From contig NZ_WOCD01000001.1 of assembly GCF_009728465.1 (NCBI RefSeq), positions 372,001 through 436,000 on the forward strand: a DNA stretch of 64,000 nucleotides, in the 5' to 3' direction. A program made the position numbers and the translations under genes. Below the pieces are notes generated by a model. The model saw only the letters and a list, made by a program, of their open reading frames with translations. It was not told the origin of the DNA and did not search any database. This stretch comes from Psychrosphaera haliotis (GTDB taxonomy: Bacteria > Pseudomonadota > Gammaproteobacteria > Enterobacterales > Alteromonadaceae). Positions 8,870-18,362 of this stretch are shown here, in pieces. Each line of letters starts with the position of its first letter. Positions within the stretch are counted from its first letter, which is position 1.

Positions 8870-10812
8870 ACATTTGCTCCAGCTTGTTTAGCTAATTTAA
8901 CGCCGCGATAACGTCTATCGAACAGTGTTAAGAAACCGCCAAGTGCCACTAATATACCGCCTAACCATAACCAACGAACGTAAGGCTTAACGTAAATACG
9001 AATAGCCCATGAATCATCTGGCAATAGCTCTCCTAACGACACATATAAATCTCGAGTAAATCCGTCATCAATAGCGGCTTCTGTCATGGTATTGCGCTGC
9101 ACTGGGTAATAACGTTTTTCCGCCAGTAACTCTGCTTCTAAATAGTTACCTTTGTATACTGAAATGTCGGCAGCCCAACCATTATAATTTGAGCCGTTTA
9201 CATCTTTAATTGCATTAAACTGGTAGGTATATCCCATTAACTCCGCTGAATCACCTGGCCACAGCTTTACGTCTTTTTCTTGCGTATATTGCGAGGTTAA
9301 GCCCGCACCAGCAATCACAAACGCAATACCAATATGCCCTAGCGCCATCGCATAATGACTTAAAGGAACCTTTGAAACGCCTAGCTTACTCGCTGTTTTG
9401 CGATATTCTAAAGCCGTAAACAATGTCACCCATAGTCCAAGTGTTGCGCCAAGTGCAGCGTAAAACTTAACTTCGCCAAATTCTAATTTAAGCCAAACTA
9501 CTGACAACAAGATAGAAATTACGCCAACCACGGCAGGCATGGTTAAAAATTTATTCAGCTTGTCTTGTTTCCATCTTACAAATGGAGCAATACCTAATAG
9601 CAAGGCAAAAGGTACCGTTAAATAAGTAAACATTTGATTAAAAAATGGCGCGCCAATAGAGATAGAACCTAAGCCAATTTCTTTATGAACCAGCGGTAAC
9701 AAGGTGCCTAACAATACAATGATAGTTGCGGCTACCAACAATACGTTATTGGCCCAAAGCATGGTTTCTCTTGAAAAAGTAGAGAACTTACCAACACTTT
9801 TAATGGCGCCTGAACGCAAAGCGTACAAAGTCAGGCTTCCGCCAATCACCAAGGCCAACAGAATAAGAATAAACACACCGCGCGAAGGGTCGGTAGCAAA
9901 AGCGTGAACCGATACAATAACGCCCGAACGTACTAAAAACGTGCCCAATAAGCTCAGAGAAAAACCAGCGATTGCTAAAAATACCGTCCAGCTTTTAAAG
10001 GCATTTCGCTTTTCCGATACGGCTAAACTGTGCAGCAATGCAGTGGCCACTAACCAAGGCATAAACGACGCATTTTCAACGGGATCCCAGAACCACCAGC
10101 CTCCCCAGCCGAGCTCGGAATATGCCCACCAGCTACCAATTGTGATGCCTAATGTTAAAAAGGCCCACGCCGCTGCGGTCCAAGGTCTTGACCATTTAGC
10201 CCAAGTTGAATCTAACTTGCCACTTAAAAGCGCGGCAATCGCAAAGGCAAAGCTAATAGATAAACCAACATAACCCATATATAAAAGTGGCGGGTGAATG
10301 ATCATCCCCACGTCTTGCAGCAATGGGTTTAAATCGCGCCCATCTACTGGAAAATAAGGTAAAGTTCGGTCGAACGGATTAGACGCAGTAATGATGTACG
10401 CGTAAAAACCAACACAAATCCAACCAATAACCATAAGCACACGAGTGCGCATTTCTGGTGGTAAAGACTTAGACTTTAAAACAACGGCAAAAGCCCAACC
10501 AGACTGCATCACAAGCCAAAGCAAGAATGAGCCTTCGTGGCTACCAAAACTAGCAGCGAATTTATACTGAATAGGCAATAGTGAGTTCGAGTTTTCCGCT
10601 ACGTTTAAAACCGTAAAGTCATCCGTTAAAAACGAATAAACTAAACAAGCAAAGGAAAATAAGGTGAAGCTAAACAAACCTACCGTGAGGTTTGGAGCAA
10701 GTTGCATAAGTTTAAGGTTATTAGTTCGTAAACCAATTAACGGAAAAATAGACAACAATAGGCTGAAAGCGAACGCTATAAATAGCGCAAAATTACCAAG
10801 TTCTGGGATCAT
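8866..10812 (-). CDS. ccmF: Haem lyase CcmF
   Basis: Large inner-membrane protein of the System I haem ligation complex. The 648-residue length and about 15 hydrophobic segments are normal. The WWD haem-handling domain is clear: GWGGWWFWDPVENASFMPWL near residue 235. Conserved His-bearing loops such as MIIHPPLLYMGYVG (near 170) are present. It is the first gene of the ccmF-G-H-I-mlaA run. The gene upstream on this side is an unrelated divergent fliK-like gene, so ccmABCDE must be elsewhere in the genome. Confidence 0.96.
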   Translation of the reverse strand: MIPELGNFALFIAFAFSLLLSIFPLIGLRTNNLKLMQLAPNLTVGLFSFTLFSFACLVYSFLTDDFTVLNVAENSNSLLPIQYKFAASFGSHEGSFLLWLVMQSGWAFAVVLKSKSLPPEMRTRVLMVIGWICVGFYAYIITASNPFDRTLPYFPVDGRDLNPLLQDVGMIIHPPLLYMGYVGLSISFAFAIAALLSGKLDSTWAKWSRPWTAAAWAFLTLGITIGSWWAYSELGWGGWWFWDPVENASFMPWLVATALLHSLAVSEKRNAFKSWTVFLAIAGFSLSLLGTFLVRSGVIVSVHAFATDPSRGVFILILLALVIGGSLTLYALRSGAIKSVGKFSTFSRETMLWANNVLLVAATIIVLLGTLLPLVHKEIGLGSISIGAPFFNQMFTYLTVPFALLLGIAPFVRWKQDKLNKFLTMPAVVGVISILLSVVWLKLEFGEVKFYAALGATLGLWVTLFTALEYRKTASKLGVSKVPLSHYAMALGHIGIAFVIAGAGLTSQYTQEKDVKLWPGDSAELMGYTYQFNAIKDVNGSNYNGWAADISVYKGNYLEAELLAEKRYYPVQRNTMTEAAIDDGFTRDLYVSLGELLPDDSWAIRIYVKPYVRWLWLGGILVALGGFLTLFDRRYRGVKLAKQAGANV

Positions 10813-10918
10813 ACTTCGTCTTTTCTTATACTAAACATTAAATGAGTTTGCCTAAATATCAGCGGCAAAATTGTATCATAGCGAAAACAGCTTGCCTATT
10901 TGCTATCGCGGCTCTAGC

Positions 10919-11917
10919 ATGGATTTTATTATGGAATCAAAAACTTTCCCTATTACGTCAACACAAGCGAACACAAAATCTGACACAAGTACGAGTCAGC
11001 AGGCGTCTGTGCTTTTTAAACAGCTTTCGCAACACCTTGCAGATAAACCAGGTCACGTAAGTCACCAACTCCAGCAACAATCACTCGTTGTGCCTGACAA
11101 ATTAAAAGCCGAGTTATCACTTTGGTTAACGAGTAAACCAGCGCCCACGATTGAAAGCATGCCAGCTGCTATAAAGAATTGGCTAGTCCCTGCGTTAAAT
11201 CAACTGCAAAGTCAGCAAGGTCTTAGTTCTTTAACGCTGTCGCAATGGTTGCCACTTATTACCAAAATGCAGCTGCTGAATTCAGCGCCTAATGCACAAA
11301 CAGCCGCATCGCTTGCACAAACAGCAGCGCTTGCAAATAGCTCTACCCTTTTACGGATATCATGGTTAATTGGTTCATCAAGCTTGGCCAGTAAAAGCGG
11401 CTCTGTTAGTCAAGCAAACCAAGCTATGGTCGGCGGGTTGCTCAAATTGCTTATACCAATATCAATGCAAGACAAAGCCAGCTTAATTATTCGCGAACAA
11501 TCGCAAGCGCTGCAACAATCGCAGCAAGCAGTTCAGGCTAAACAAACCAATGAGCAAGCTCAGTTGAACGCAGCACAAGAACAAAACCAACAAAATAGAG
11601 TTAACCAACGAAGCTCATCAAGTACAGGGCAGTCCGATACTCCAGGTAATAACCAAGCACTGTCTTTCAGCCTGACTTTTGATTTGGATGGTACTGGGTT
11701 GCTTTTTATCGACATCAATCTTAACGCGCTAAACTTACAATCAAAATGCACTTGCAGCAATACGCCTTTGCTTCAAAAAGTAGAGAGGTATTGGCCCATG
11801 TTACAAGAACGGCTTTCCAAGTTTGGATTTAGCGTAAAGAACGAAAGTATGGTGGATGAAAATTTAGCGTTAGCGCCTGAGCACAAAGGAACACGCTTGA
11901 TCGACATTAAAGTTTAA
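10919..11917 (+). CDS. FliK-like protein, hook-length control C-terminal domain
   Basis: Probable member of the flagellar hook-length control (FliK C-terminal, Flg_hook) family. The N-terminal two thirds are Gln/Ser/Ala-rich and low in complexity, as in FliK. The last roughly 90 residues form a compact domain (LSFSLTFDLDGTGLLFIDIN through ERLSKFGFSVKNESM), matching the beta-rich FliK C-terminal fold. The frame stays open upstream to a TTG at 10871. ATG at 10919 or 10931 is more credible; the latter has GGA eight bases upstream. No other flagellar genes are here except the FlhB-like gene downstream. FliK and FlhB C-termini act together in export switching, so this may be a paralogous pair. Confidence 0.65.
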   Translation: MDFIMESKTFPITSTQANTKSDTSTSQQASVLFKQLSQHLADKPGHVSHQLQQQSLVVPDKLKAELSLWLTSKPAPTIESMPAAIKNWLVPALNQLQSQQGLSSLTLSQWLPLITKMQLLNSAPNAQTAASLAQTAALANSSTLLRISWLIGSSSLASKSGSVSQANQAMVGGLLKLLIPISMQDKASLIIREQSQALQQSQQAVQAKQTNEQAQLNAAQEQNQQNRVNQRSSSSTGQSDTPGNNQALSFSLTFDLDGTGLLFIDINLNALNLQSKCTCSNTPLLQKVERYWPMLQERLSKFGFSVKNESMVDENLALAPEHKGTRLIDIKV

Positions 11918-11941
11918 AATCTGAAGTCTCAACTATTAATT

Positions 11942-12081
11942 TTGAACCTTGAACTTTGAACCTTGAACTTTGAACCTTGAACTTTGAACTTTGAACCTTG
12001 AACTTTGAACCTTGAACTTTGAACCTTGAACCTTGAACTTTGAACTTTGAACCTTGAACCTTGAACCTTGAACCTTGAACC
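11942..12081. repeat. 7-bp tandem repeat, 20 units
   Basis: Exactly 140 bases made of twenty heptamers of two forms, TTGAACC and TTGAACT, which alternate irregularly. The array fills almost the whole gap between the fliK-like stop (11917) and the flhB-like start (12106) and ends 24 bases before that start. Seven is not a multiple of three, so translation through it would change frame with each copy. It resembles heptanucleotide short tandem repeats known from intergenic regions of some cyanobacteria and other bacteria. Confidence 0.97.
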
Positions 12082-12105
12082 TAGCAAAATAAAAAGGCAT
12101 ACCTC

Positions 12106-12405
12106 GTGAACAATAGCGATAACAAATCAACCGATACAAACTTTGAGTTTGGTGCTTTATCGTTGCTGTACGATGGTAAAAACGCACCAAATGTTGCTAT
12201 TAAAGGTTATCATGTACTTGCGCAAGAAATATTAGACCATGCTAAACAAAACGATCTTCTGGTGCATCAAGATCCAGAGCTATTTAAGCGCTTAGAGCAC
12301 CTTGAACAAGGTCAATCAATTCCTCCTAATTTATACGTTGTAATAGCAGAGCTTATTGCATTTAGTTATGTACTAAGGGGGGAGTTTCCAGATAGTTGGA
12401 AATAG
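12106..12405 (+). CDS. FlhB/YscU C-terminal domain-like protein
   Basis: A 99-residue stand-alone homologue of the cytoplasmic C-terminal domain of FlhB/YscU export switch proteins. Matches to that domain: NVAIKGYHVLAQEILDHA (about 23-40), LLVHQDPELFKRLEHLEQGQ and IPPNLYVVIAELIAFSYVL at the end. The membrane domain is absent. The autocleavage motif Asn-Pro-Thr-His is also absent, because the protein begins just after where it would be. The start is a GTG with AAAGG upstream. It lies directly after the FliK-like gene, and the two families interact in type III export, which supports both calls. Whether it complements FlhB or has another role cannot be told. Confidence 0.78.
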   Translation: MNNSDNKSTDTNFEFGALSLLYDGKNAPNVAIKGYHVLAQEILDHAKQNDLLVHQDPELFKRLEHLEQGQSIPPNLYVVIAELIAFSYVLRGEFPDSWK

Positions 12406-12520
12406 GCCTTTTTTCAGTTACCTAGCTCAGTTAGAATAGGAAAACTCCCAATAGTGATGCTTGTATACAATTATGTTCGCATCCTATGTTGTTATATCCT
12501 TTTAGAGGACGATTGCAAAC

Positions 12521-14035
12521 ATGAAGTTTGAATTGGTTACAAAACAATTACAGAATATCAGATTATTACCCTCCATAGCGGCATTCGCTAGCATAGTGGC
12601 CGTGAGTACAGAGGCATCGACAGATTCCAGCGTATCTGGGTACGTCCCTCTAAAACAGTCGCCAATATTAGAATCCCATATTAATAGAGTAATGATTGCA
12701 GCAGAGCTAGGCGTTGTTAAGCGCCCAATTTCTAAAAACCAGTTAAAAAAGGCTTACCGTAAAATCTGTGTTAGCTCACAAGTTAAAAACCCAGCCGTTA
12801 GAAAGGGATGTATAGAGGTTAACAAGTATCTCAACAAGACTGCCAACACATTTTATATTAATCATGCCTCAGCAACTCTTAGGTATAACAACGAAAAAGT
12901 ACAAGTTGTAAATCAAGCCCCTACTACTTTAAATAACCAACGCGGTGAACATACAGACACGAGCTGGTCAGTACAAGGCCAAGGTATTTATAATATCAAT
13001 AACTTTGCTCTCTTAAGTGTTGGCGGTAAAGCATGGCAAGGCGAATCAAATCTTGAAGACACCTACGTTTCCTTTGGTATTCCCCAAGCCCAGGTAGACA
13101 TTGGTTATAAACCTCATTGGTTGTCCCCATTTAAACAATCCGCCATGCTATTAAGTACTCAAGCTCCAACCTTTGCCAACATATCAGTGTCAAATAACAC
13201 ACCAATGACAAGTTGGAACATCAACTATGAAATATTTTCCGGAGAGCTATCAACAAGCAATAGAATTCGTTACCAAGGTGAATTTATTGCCGGAAAACCA
13301 ATGTTAACCGGTTTACATGTTTCAATGTCTCCGTTTAATGGCTTTACGCTAGCGGTAAACAGAATATTACAATCTGGCGGTGGCGAGCGTAATAATGACT
13401 TGGGCGACTTAATTAAAGCGTTTTTTGACCCAAGTGGTGCTGACAATACAAAAGAAGGATTAACAGCAGACCAAGAGTTTCGGCAATCAAGCAGCGTCCA
13501 TCGTTTCTCGTTTCGACTTTATTGGCAACGTGCCTTTTTCTGTCTATATGGAATACGCAGGTGAAGATACCAGTCGAGGTACCAACTATCGACTTGGAAA
13601 CAGTTCCCTTTCAGCGGGCATTGATTTACCAGTCATTTTAAAAAAGTTATCGTTTAATTATGAATATAGCCAATGGCAAAATGGTTGGTATGTGCACCAC
13701 GTATATACCGACGGAATTCAAAACGATGGAAGCCTACTTGGCCATTTTGCTGCAGAGCTGCGCAAACGCACGAGCAATATTGCTGGTCATGGTATTGGAG
13801 CTACACATCATAATGCCACGTTAGGCTGGCAGTTAAATCCCAGAAATAGAGTTGAAGTTAATTACAACCAAACTAAAATGACAGCGTATCTACCGTAAAT
13901 TACGTTACTGGTAGACAATTAGAAATCAACTGGTTTAAGTCGATGAAACACTATGACGCTCAATTGACTTTATACAGTAGCAAAAATACATTGTCGGAAA
14001 AGAACACTGGCATTTCAGTAACGTTAGGTTGGTAA
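12521..14035 (+). CDS. Wzi-family capsule assembly outer-membrane protein, frameshifted
   Basis: Probable outer-membrane beta-barrel of the Wzi/capsule-assembly family, which holds capsular polysaccharide at the cell surface. Family-like features: SPFKQSAMLLSTQAPTFANI (about 203-222), NNTPMTSWNINYEIFSGEL, and many alternating beta strands ending in the barrel-type terminus SVTLGW. There is a signal-like N-terminus ending near STEA. Two one-base breaks are seen. An extra C at about 13481 breaks the frame; without it the reading is DQEFGNQAASIVSRFDFIGN. A base is missing near 13883; restored, it reads TAVSTVNYVTGRQLEIN. Corrected length is about 504 residues, near the E. coli Wzi length. Position beside galU and the polysaccharide block fits capsule work. 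Confidence 0.8.
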
Positions 14036-14042
14036 GAACAAA

Positions 14043-14624
14043 ATGAAAAATAAAACCTCTTCAAAAATAAAGTTAATCACCTGTTGCTTAATAGTTACAA
14101 CTGCTCCGACGCTAGCGGTGGAATATGACCGTTTAAATGGCCGATTTGACATTGGACTAGGGCTTTTCCAAAAAAAAGTTCTTGTAGACCATAGTGGTCC
14201 TTCTGTGGATTTTGATGACGCAGAAGTGTCTCCACTTATCGGGTTTGCTTTAAACAAACGAGTTAGTGATCATTCTCTGGTTGGTGCCAAAATAGAAATA
14301 CAGAAGATTGATGGTAATTTGCTGACCTCATTTAGAGCGTTAGATTATCGATACATTATTGATGAAAGTTGGCAAGTTGGAGCGTTTATTGGCGCCTCAA
14401 GGTATGACTTTCGTACTCCAGCCTATGGATATAACTTAGGCTTTGGCACCTTCTATAAACCTCAGTCGTGGAAGCGCTGGTCTTTTGGTGCTGAGCTACA
14501 GTTAATGGACAAACTGGCGAGAGACAAAATCCACCCAGATGATGCTCCATATACACAGTCTACAGGGCCTGACACTTTTACTCACATGGTGGGTTTAGCA
14601 GTCACAATGTCATACCACTTTTAG
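14043..14624 (+). CDS. Small outer-membrane beta-barrel protein, unknown function
   Basis: I do not recognise a named family. The 193-residue protein has a signal peptide (charged start, hydrophobic core, cut near TLAVE), then alternating amphipathic strands such as RFDIGLGLFQKKV and YNLGFGTFYKPQ. It ends in MSYHF, an outer-membrane barrel-type C-terminal aromatic signature. An eight-stranded barrel is plausible from length. It begins seven bases after the wzi-like stop, so the two are co-transcribed and it may assist surface polysaccharide attachment; that role is a guess. Confidence 0.7.
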   Translation: MKNKTSSKIKLITCCLIVTTAPTLAVEYDRLNGRFDIGLGLFQKKVLVDHSGPSVDFDDAEVSPLIGFALNKRVSDHSLVGAKIEIQKIDGNLLTSFRALDYRYIIDESWQVGAFIGASRYDFRTPAYGYNLGFGTFYKPQSWKRWSFGAELQLMDKLARDKIHPDDAPYTQSTGPDTFTHMVGLAVTMSYHF

Positions 14625-14657
14625 TTTTAGTTCTGCTTCTGGATTTAGTTATATAGT

Positions 14658-14690
14658 AGGGCTTATTAAATCTTGTATTTAGTAGGCCTT
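14658..14690 (+). terminator. Hairpin after the beta-barrel gene
   Basis: A 14-base arm at 14658-14671 pairs with 14677-14690 across a five-base loop, with two G-U pairs and one mismatch. It lies between the beta-barrel gene and galU. The following sequence is AACTCTCCTTTTT, so the U-rich part is offset and termination efficiency is uncertain. Confidence 0.4.
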
Positions 14691-14786
14691 AACTCTCCTT
14701 TTTGCTATTATCCAGCTTGCCGTAGTGAGGAAATGCCCTCAGCGGCTTCTTATAATCATTGAAACTAGGACATAAAGGAGACTTCA

Positions 14787-15680
14787 ATGAGCTCAACTTC
14801 AAGAGTCAAAAAAGCCATCATACCTGTAGCGGGTTTAGGTACACGCATGTTACCGGCTTCTAAAGCCATTCCAAAAGAAATGCTACCTATTGCTGACAAA
14901 CCAATAATTCAGTACGTTGTAAACGAAATTATTGCAGCTGGAATAAAAGAAATTATTCTTGTTACCCACTCTTCAAAAAATAGCATCGAAAACCACTTTG
15001 ATAAGAGTTTTGAATTAGAGTCAATCCTAGAAAAACGCGTTAAGCGTCAGTTACTCGATGAAGTTCAAGCTATTTGCCCGCGAGACGTAACTATTATGCA
15101 TGTTCGTCAAGGTGAAGCCAAAGGATTAGGGCATGCTGTTGCCTGTGCAAGACCGCTAGTAGGCAATAATCCATTTGCCGTTGTACTGCCTGATGTGATG
15201 ATTAACGACTACGACTCAAACCTGAAGAAAGATAACCTTGCTGAAATGATCAACTTATTTGATGAGTCTCGTGCCAGTCAAATTATGGTTGATGCTGTAC
15301 CTAACGAAGACGTTAATAAGTATGGCATTGCCGATATTGATGGCGTTAAAGTAAAAGCTGGTGATTCAAAATCAATGGTTGGTATGGTAGAAAAACCAGA
15401 CGTAGACGATGCACCATCAAACTTAGCGGTAGTAGGCCGTTATGTCCTGTCTGCGGAAATTTGGGATATCTTAGAGAAAACGCCAGTAGGCGCAGGTGAT
15501 GAAATTCAATTAACCGATGCCATAGCCACCTTAATGGACTGGGAAAAAGTAAATGCCTATGTCATGAAAGGTAGCTACCACGACTGCGGTGACAAACTTG
15601 GTTATATGAAAGCATTTGTTGAGTATAGTAAGCGTCATCCGCTACTTGGTGATGCATTTAACGAATACTTAAAAGACTAA
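14787..15680 (+). CDS. galU: UTP-glucose-1-phosphate uridylyltransferase
   Basis: Makes UDP-glucose from UTP and glucose-1-phosphate, a precursor for surface polysaccharides. The 297-residue protein has the nucleotidyltransferase loop [20 protein letters not shown] at about 14-33. [11 protein letters not shown] near 132 carries the metal-binding Asp, and [16 protein letters not shown] is near the C-terminus. A good ribosome site (AAAGGAG) lies eight bases upstream, and TATAAT at 14751-14756 is a likely -10 element without a clear -35. It converges on the polysaccharide block. Confidence 0.97.
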   Translation: MSSTSRVKKAIIPVAGLGTRMLPASKAIPKEMLPIADKPIIQYVVNEIIAAGIKEIILVTHSSKNSIENHFDKSFELESILEKRVKRQLLDEVQAICPRDVTIMHVRQGEAKGLGHAVACARPLVGNNPFAVVLPDVMINDYDSNLKKDNLAEMINLFDESRASQIMVDAVPNEDVNKYGIADIDGVKVKAGDSKSMVGMVEKPDVDDAPSNLAVVGRYVLSAEIWDILEKTPVGAGDEIQLTDAIATLMDWEKVNAYVMKGSYHDCGDKLGYMKAFVEYSKRHPLLGDAFNEYLKD

Positions 15681-15705
15681 TATTTAGTCCATTTAAATTG
15701 GTTAT

Positions 15706-15747
15706 GTTAATTAGCCTCTTGCTATACATAAGAGGCTAATAATTAAC
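15706..15747. terminator. Bidirectional hairpin between galU and the polysaccharide block
   Basis: ATTAGCCTCTT (15710-15720) pairs exactly with AAGAGGCTAAT (15730-15740), and the stem can extend through GTTAATT/AATTAAC with a small bulge. It sits between two convergent genes and overlaps the stop of the minus-strand gene. There is no strong U-tract on either side, so it may act mainly as a barrier or an RNA 3'-end stabiliser. Confidence 0.55.
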
Positions 15748-17716
15748 CTGCTTGCTCTGAGTGAAAGCCCTTGGGTTTTTCATCAAAGGCCTTAGATGCT
15801 TCCAATGACAAGGCCAATTCTCTTTCCAATTCTCGGTTCTTTTGTCCCCAAACTAGGTCGCATATTTCGTCTGTAGGTTTAAAGGCTGTTGGCGCTTCTA
15901 ATAACAAGTGGCGTATCATAATTTGGTCGCTATCACGACATGCTTCATTTAACCTATCAAGCAACTCTTCTAATACAGGCCAAGGCAACATGACTTCCTG
16001 CGCGGTCATAATGCGCTCGTGAGACGTTCCCGCTACATTGTCCCCTATCAATAACTCTTCATACAGTTTCTCGCCAGGTCGCAAGCCTGTGCACTTAATT
16101 TCAATGTCACCATTTATATTGTTATGGTCTTTCACTTCTAAACCACTAAAACGGATCATCTTTTTAGCTAAGTCCACAATCTTAACGGATTCACCCATAT
16201 CTAAAACAAAAACATCACCGCCCTTTGCCATTGCGCCAGCTTGAATAACCAACTGAGATGCCTCCGGGATCGTCATAAAGTACCGAGTGATATCCATATG
16301 AGTAATGGTCACAGGTCCACCACTTCGAATTTGCTTTCTAAATAAGGGAACTACAGAGCCTGATGAGCCAAGTACATTGCCAAAACGAACCATGCAGAAG
16401 GTAGTATCGCTTTTTTGCTTAGCGAGCGCTTGTAGTGTCAACTCAGCCATTCTCTTTGTTGCTCCCATCACATTAGTTGGGCGCACTGCTTTATCGGTAG
16501 AAATCAGCACAAAAGTAGCAACCTTATGCTTAACCGCCGATGTCGCCATTGCGAGAGTACCAAACACATTATTACGCACACCCTGAGTAACATTATGCTC
16601 AACAATAGGCACGTGTTTATAAGCCGCCGCGTGGTAAATAGTATCAATACTAAAAGTGGATAGAATAGACTCAACACGCCTTTTATCCTGCACACTGCCA
16701 ATTAAGGAAATTACTTCTACATTGTCTAAACCTAAGCTTTTTAACTCAGTATCAATGGCGTATAAGGAAAACTCGTTTAGTTCAAAAAGTAATAATTGGG
16801 CTGGTTGTTGTTTAATAATTTGACGACACAACTCTGAGCCAATAGAGCCACCAGCACCAGATACCAAAACAACCTTATCTTTAATATTCTTGGCCATTAA
16901 TTCTGGTTTCGGTAAAACAGGATTTCGCCCTAACAGATCATCAATTTCAACTTCCTTAAACTGCTCTAATGCCGCATTGCCATTTACTAGGTCAGATATA
17001 GCAGGGATTGTCAGTACCTTTATTGGCAAAGGCTCAAGAAAATTAAGCACGTTTCTTCTCTCATCATTAGAGATGCTAGGCAAGGCGAGTAAAACATGAT
17101 GAACATCTCTTTTTTCAATGAGTTGAGGTAACTCTTCTCTACTGTATACCTTAATGCCTTGAATGATGGTATCTCGTTTATTTTCATCATCATCTATAAA
17201 GCCAGCTACGGAGTTTTCTAATCCGTGAGTTAATGCTGTTGCCAGTTGTCGCCCGGCAGCGCCAGCGCCGTATATAATTACTGTTTGTTTTTCACGTAGT
17301 GATTTTTCTGCCAAGAAAGCACGTGCAATCATTCTTATGCCGCCCACTAGCAAGATAAAAAAGCCAGCAAAAATAAACGGCACCGTTCTAGGGATCATTA
17401 TTTTTAAATAGAAAGAAAAGCTAATTGTTGCAAACAAGGCAACCATCGCCGCTAAGGTTATAGACCAAAACACTTGATTGTTGAGGTAACGAAGCATGGA
17501 GCGATAAAGCCCTAGACGAATCAAAACAAGTAATGAAACCGATAACACGAGTGAAAAAATATACCAATGTGCGGGATCATAAATAACTGAAACGTCGTCC
17601 CAACGAGCGGCAAGCGCGGCAAAAAAAGCAATACCGATTAACATACTATCAACAACAACCGCAATAATGGTTTTAGATGCACGCGGTATATCAAATAAAC
17701 TAAAGTTTTTATTCAT
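15743..17716 (-). CDS. CapD/WbpM-type nucleotide-sugar 4,6-dehydratase
   Basis: Membrane-bound nucleotide-sugar dehydratase/epimerase of the FlaA1/WbpM/PglF group, usually acting on UDP-GlcNAc to give a 4-keto-6-deoxy sugar. Four N-terminal hydrophobic helices (about 12-125) precede a first Rossmann fold (IIYGAGAAGRQLATAL near 148). The catalytic SDR domain follows (VLVSGAGGSIGSELCRQI near 283). The active-site region is LISTDKAVRPTNVMGATKR, with Met in place of the usual SDR Tyr, as known for this group. The 657-residue length is normal. It is the last gene of module A, so a modified amino sugar in that glycan is likely. Confidence 0.9.
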   Translation of the reverse strand: MNKNFSLFDIPRASKTIIAVVVDSMLIGIAFFAALAARWDDVSVIYDPAHWYIFSLVLSVSLLVLIRLGLYRSMLRYLNNQVFWSITLAAMVALFATISFSFYLKIMIPRTVPFIFAGFFILLVGGIRMIARAFLAEKSLREKQTVIIYGAGAAGRQLATALTHGLENSVAGFIDDDENKRDTIIQGIKVYSREELPQLIEKRDVHHVLLALPSISNDERRNVLNFLEPLPIKVLTIPAISDLVNGNAALEQFKEVEIDDLLGRNPVLPKPELMAKNIKDKVVLVSGAGGSIGSELCRQIIKQQPAQLLLFELNEFSLYAIDTELKSLGLDNVEVISLIGSVQDKRRVESILSTFSIDTIYHAAAYKHVPIVEHNVTQGVRNNVFGTLAMATSAVKHKVATFVLISTDKAVRPTNVMGATKRMAELTLQALAKQKSDTTFCMVRFGNVLGSSGSVVPLFRKQIRSGGPVTITHMDITRYFMTIPEASQLVIQAGAMAKGGDVFVLDMGESVKIVDLAKKMIRFSGLEVKDHNNINGDIEIKCTGLRPGEKLYEELLIGDNVAGTSHERIMTAQEVMLPWPVLEELLDRLNEACRDSDQIMIRHLLLEAPTAFKPTDEICDLVWGQKNRELERELALSLEASKAFDEKPKGFHSEQAG

Positions 17717-17801
17717 TGTTTTTCTTATTGTTATTATTATTTTTAATAATTCTTTGAGCTATTAAAGTCTTTTGCGCTATCTCATTAGACAAACATTATT
17801 G

Positions 17802-18362
17802 CTAGCCGACTCGGTCGCCCTGACCACTTCCCGTTACTGTTTGAATGATATACACAAAATACGACTTGAGGGATAACTCATTTATCATCTCAGCATCAAC
17901 TTTGGCCAAACGTTCTGGCGTCGACATATCAATATCATTAACTTGGCCTTTTCCTGTAATGCCAGGTCTTACACTGTAAACGTCATGTTTATCCCGGGCA
18001 TTGGTAAGCTCAAGTTGGTTGTCCAAACCTGGACGCGGCCCAACTAAACTCATTTCACCTTTTAGTACGTTCCAAAGTTGAGGAAGTTCATCTAATTTGG
18101 TTTTACGAAGGAAACCGCCTAACGGCGTAATTGCTGACGCACTGGCTAAATGACTGGCAACAGACTTAGTATTCACCGACATAGTTCTGAATTTAACTAA
18201 CGTAAACGGCTTTTTATTTCGGCCAACTCGCTGTTGAAAAAACAACGGTGAGCCAGTATCAAACAACCCCACCAAATAAATAATCAGCAATATAGGAAAA
18301 CCTACAACCAGACCCATTAAAGAAAACAAAATATCAAGAATTCGTAACATGTTATCGCTCAC
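17802..18362 (-). CDS. Sugar-phosphate transferase, PglC-like, initiating glycan synthesis
   Basis: Small polyprenyl-phosphate sugar-1-phosphotransferase that loads the first sugar onto undecaprenyl phosphate. The 186-residue protein has one N-terminal membrane segment (about 8-29). The bacterial-transferase domain includes FFQQRVGRNKKPFTLVKFRT, TKLDELPQLWNVLKGEMSLV, GPRPG and RPGITGKGQVN. It lacks the large N-terminal membrane region of WcaJ-type enzymes. The start overlaps the preceding epimerase gene, which may provide its sugar nucleotide, as in other initiating transferase/epimerase pairs. Confidence 0.92.
   Translation of the reverse strand: MSDNMLRILDILFSLMGLVVGFPILLIIYLVGLFDTGSPLFFQQRVGRNKKPFTLVKFRTMSVNTKSVASHLASASAITPLGGFLRKTKLDELPQLWNVLKGEMSLVGPRPGLDNQLELTNARDKHDVYSVRPGITGKGQVNDIDMSTPERLAKVDAEMINELSLKSYFVYIIQTVTGSGQGDRVG

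Noticed and set aside
2049..12081. CRISPR array at the repeat regions
   Set aside because: The repeats are short, head-to-tail and have no spacers; no cas gene is in the window.
11936..12190. An 84-codon minus-strand frame with FKVQGS-like repeats
   Set aside because: It is a translation of the heptamer array, runs into the flhB-like gene on the other strand, and would shift frame with any copy change.
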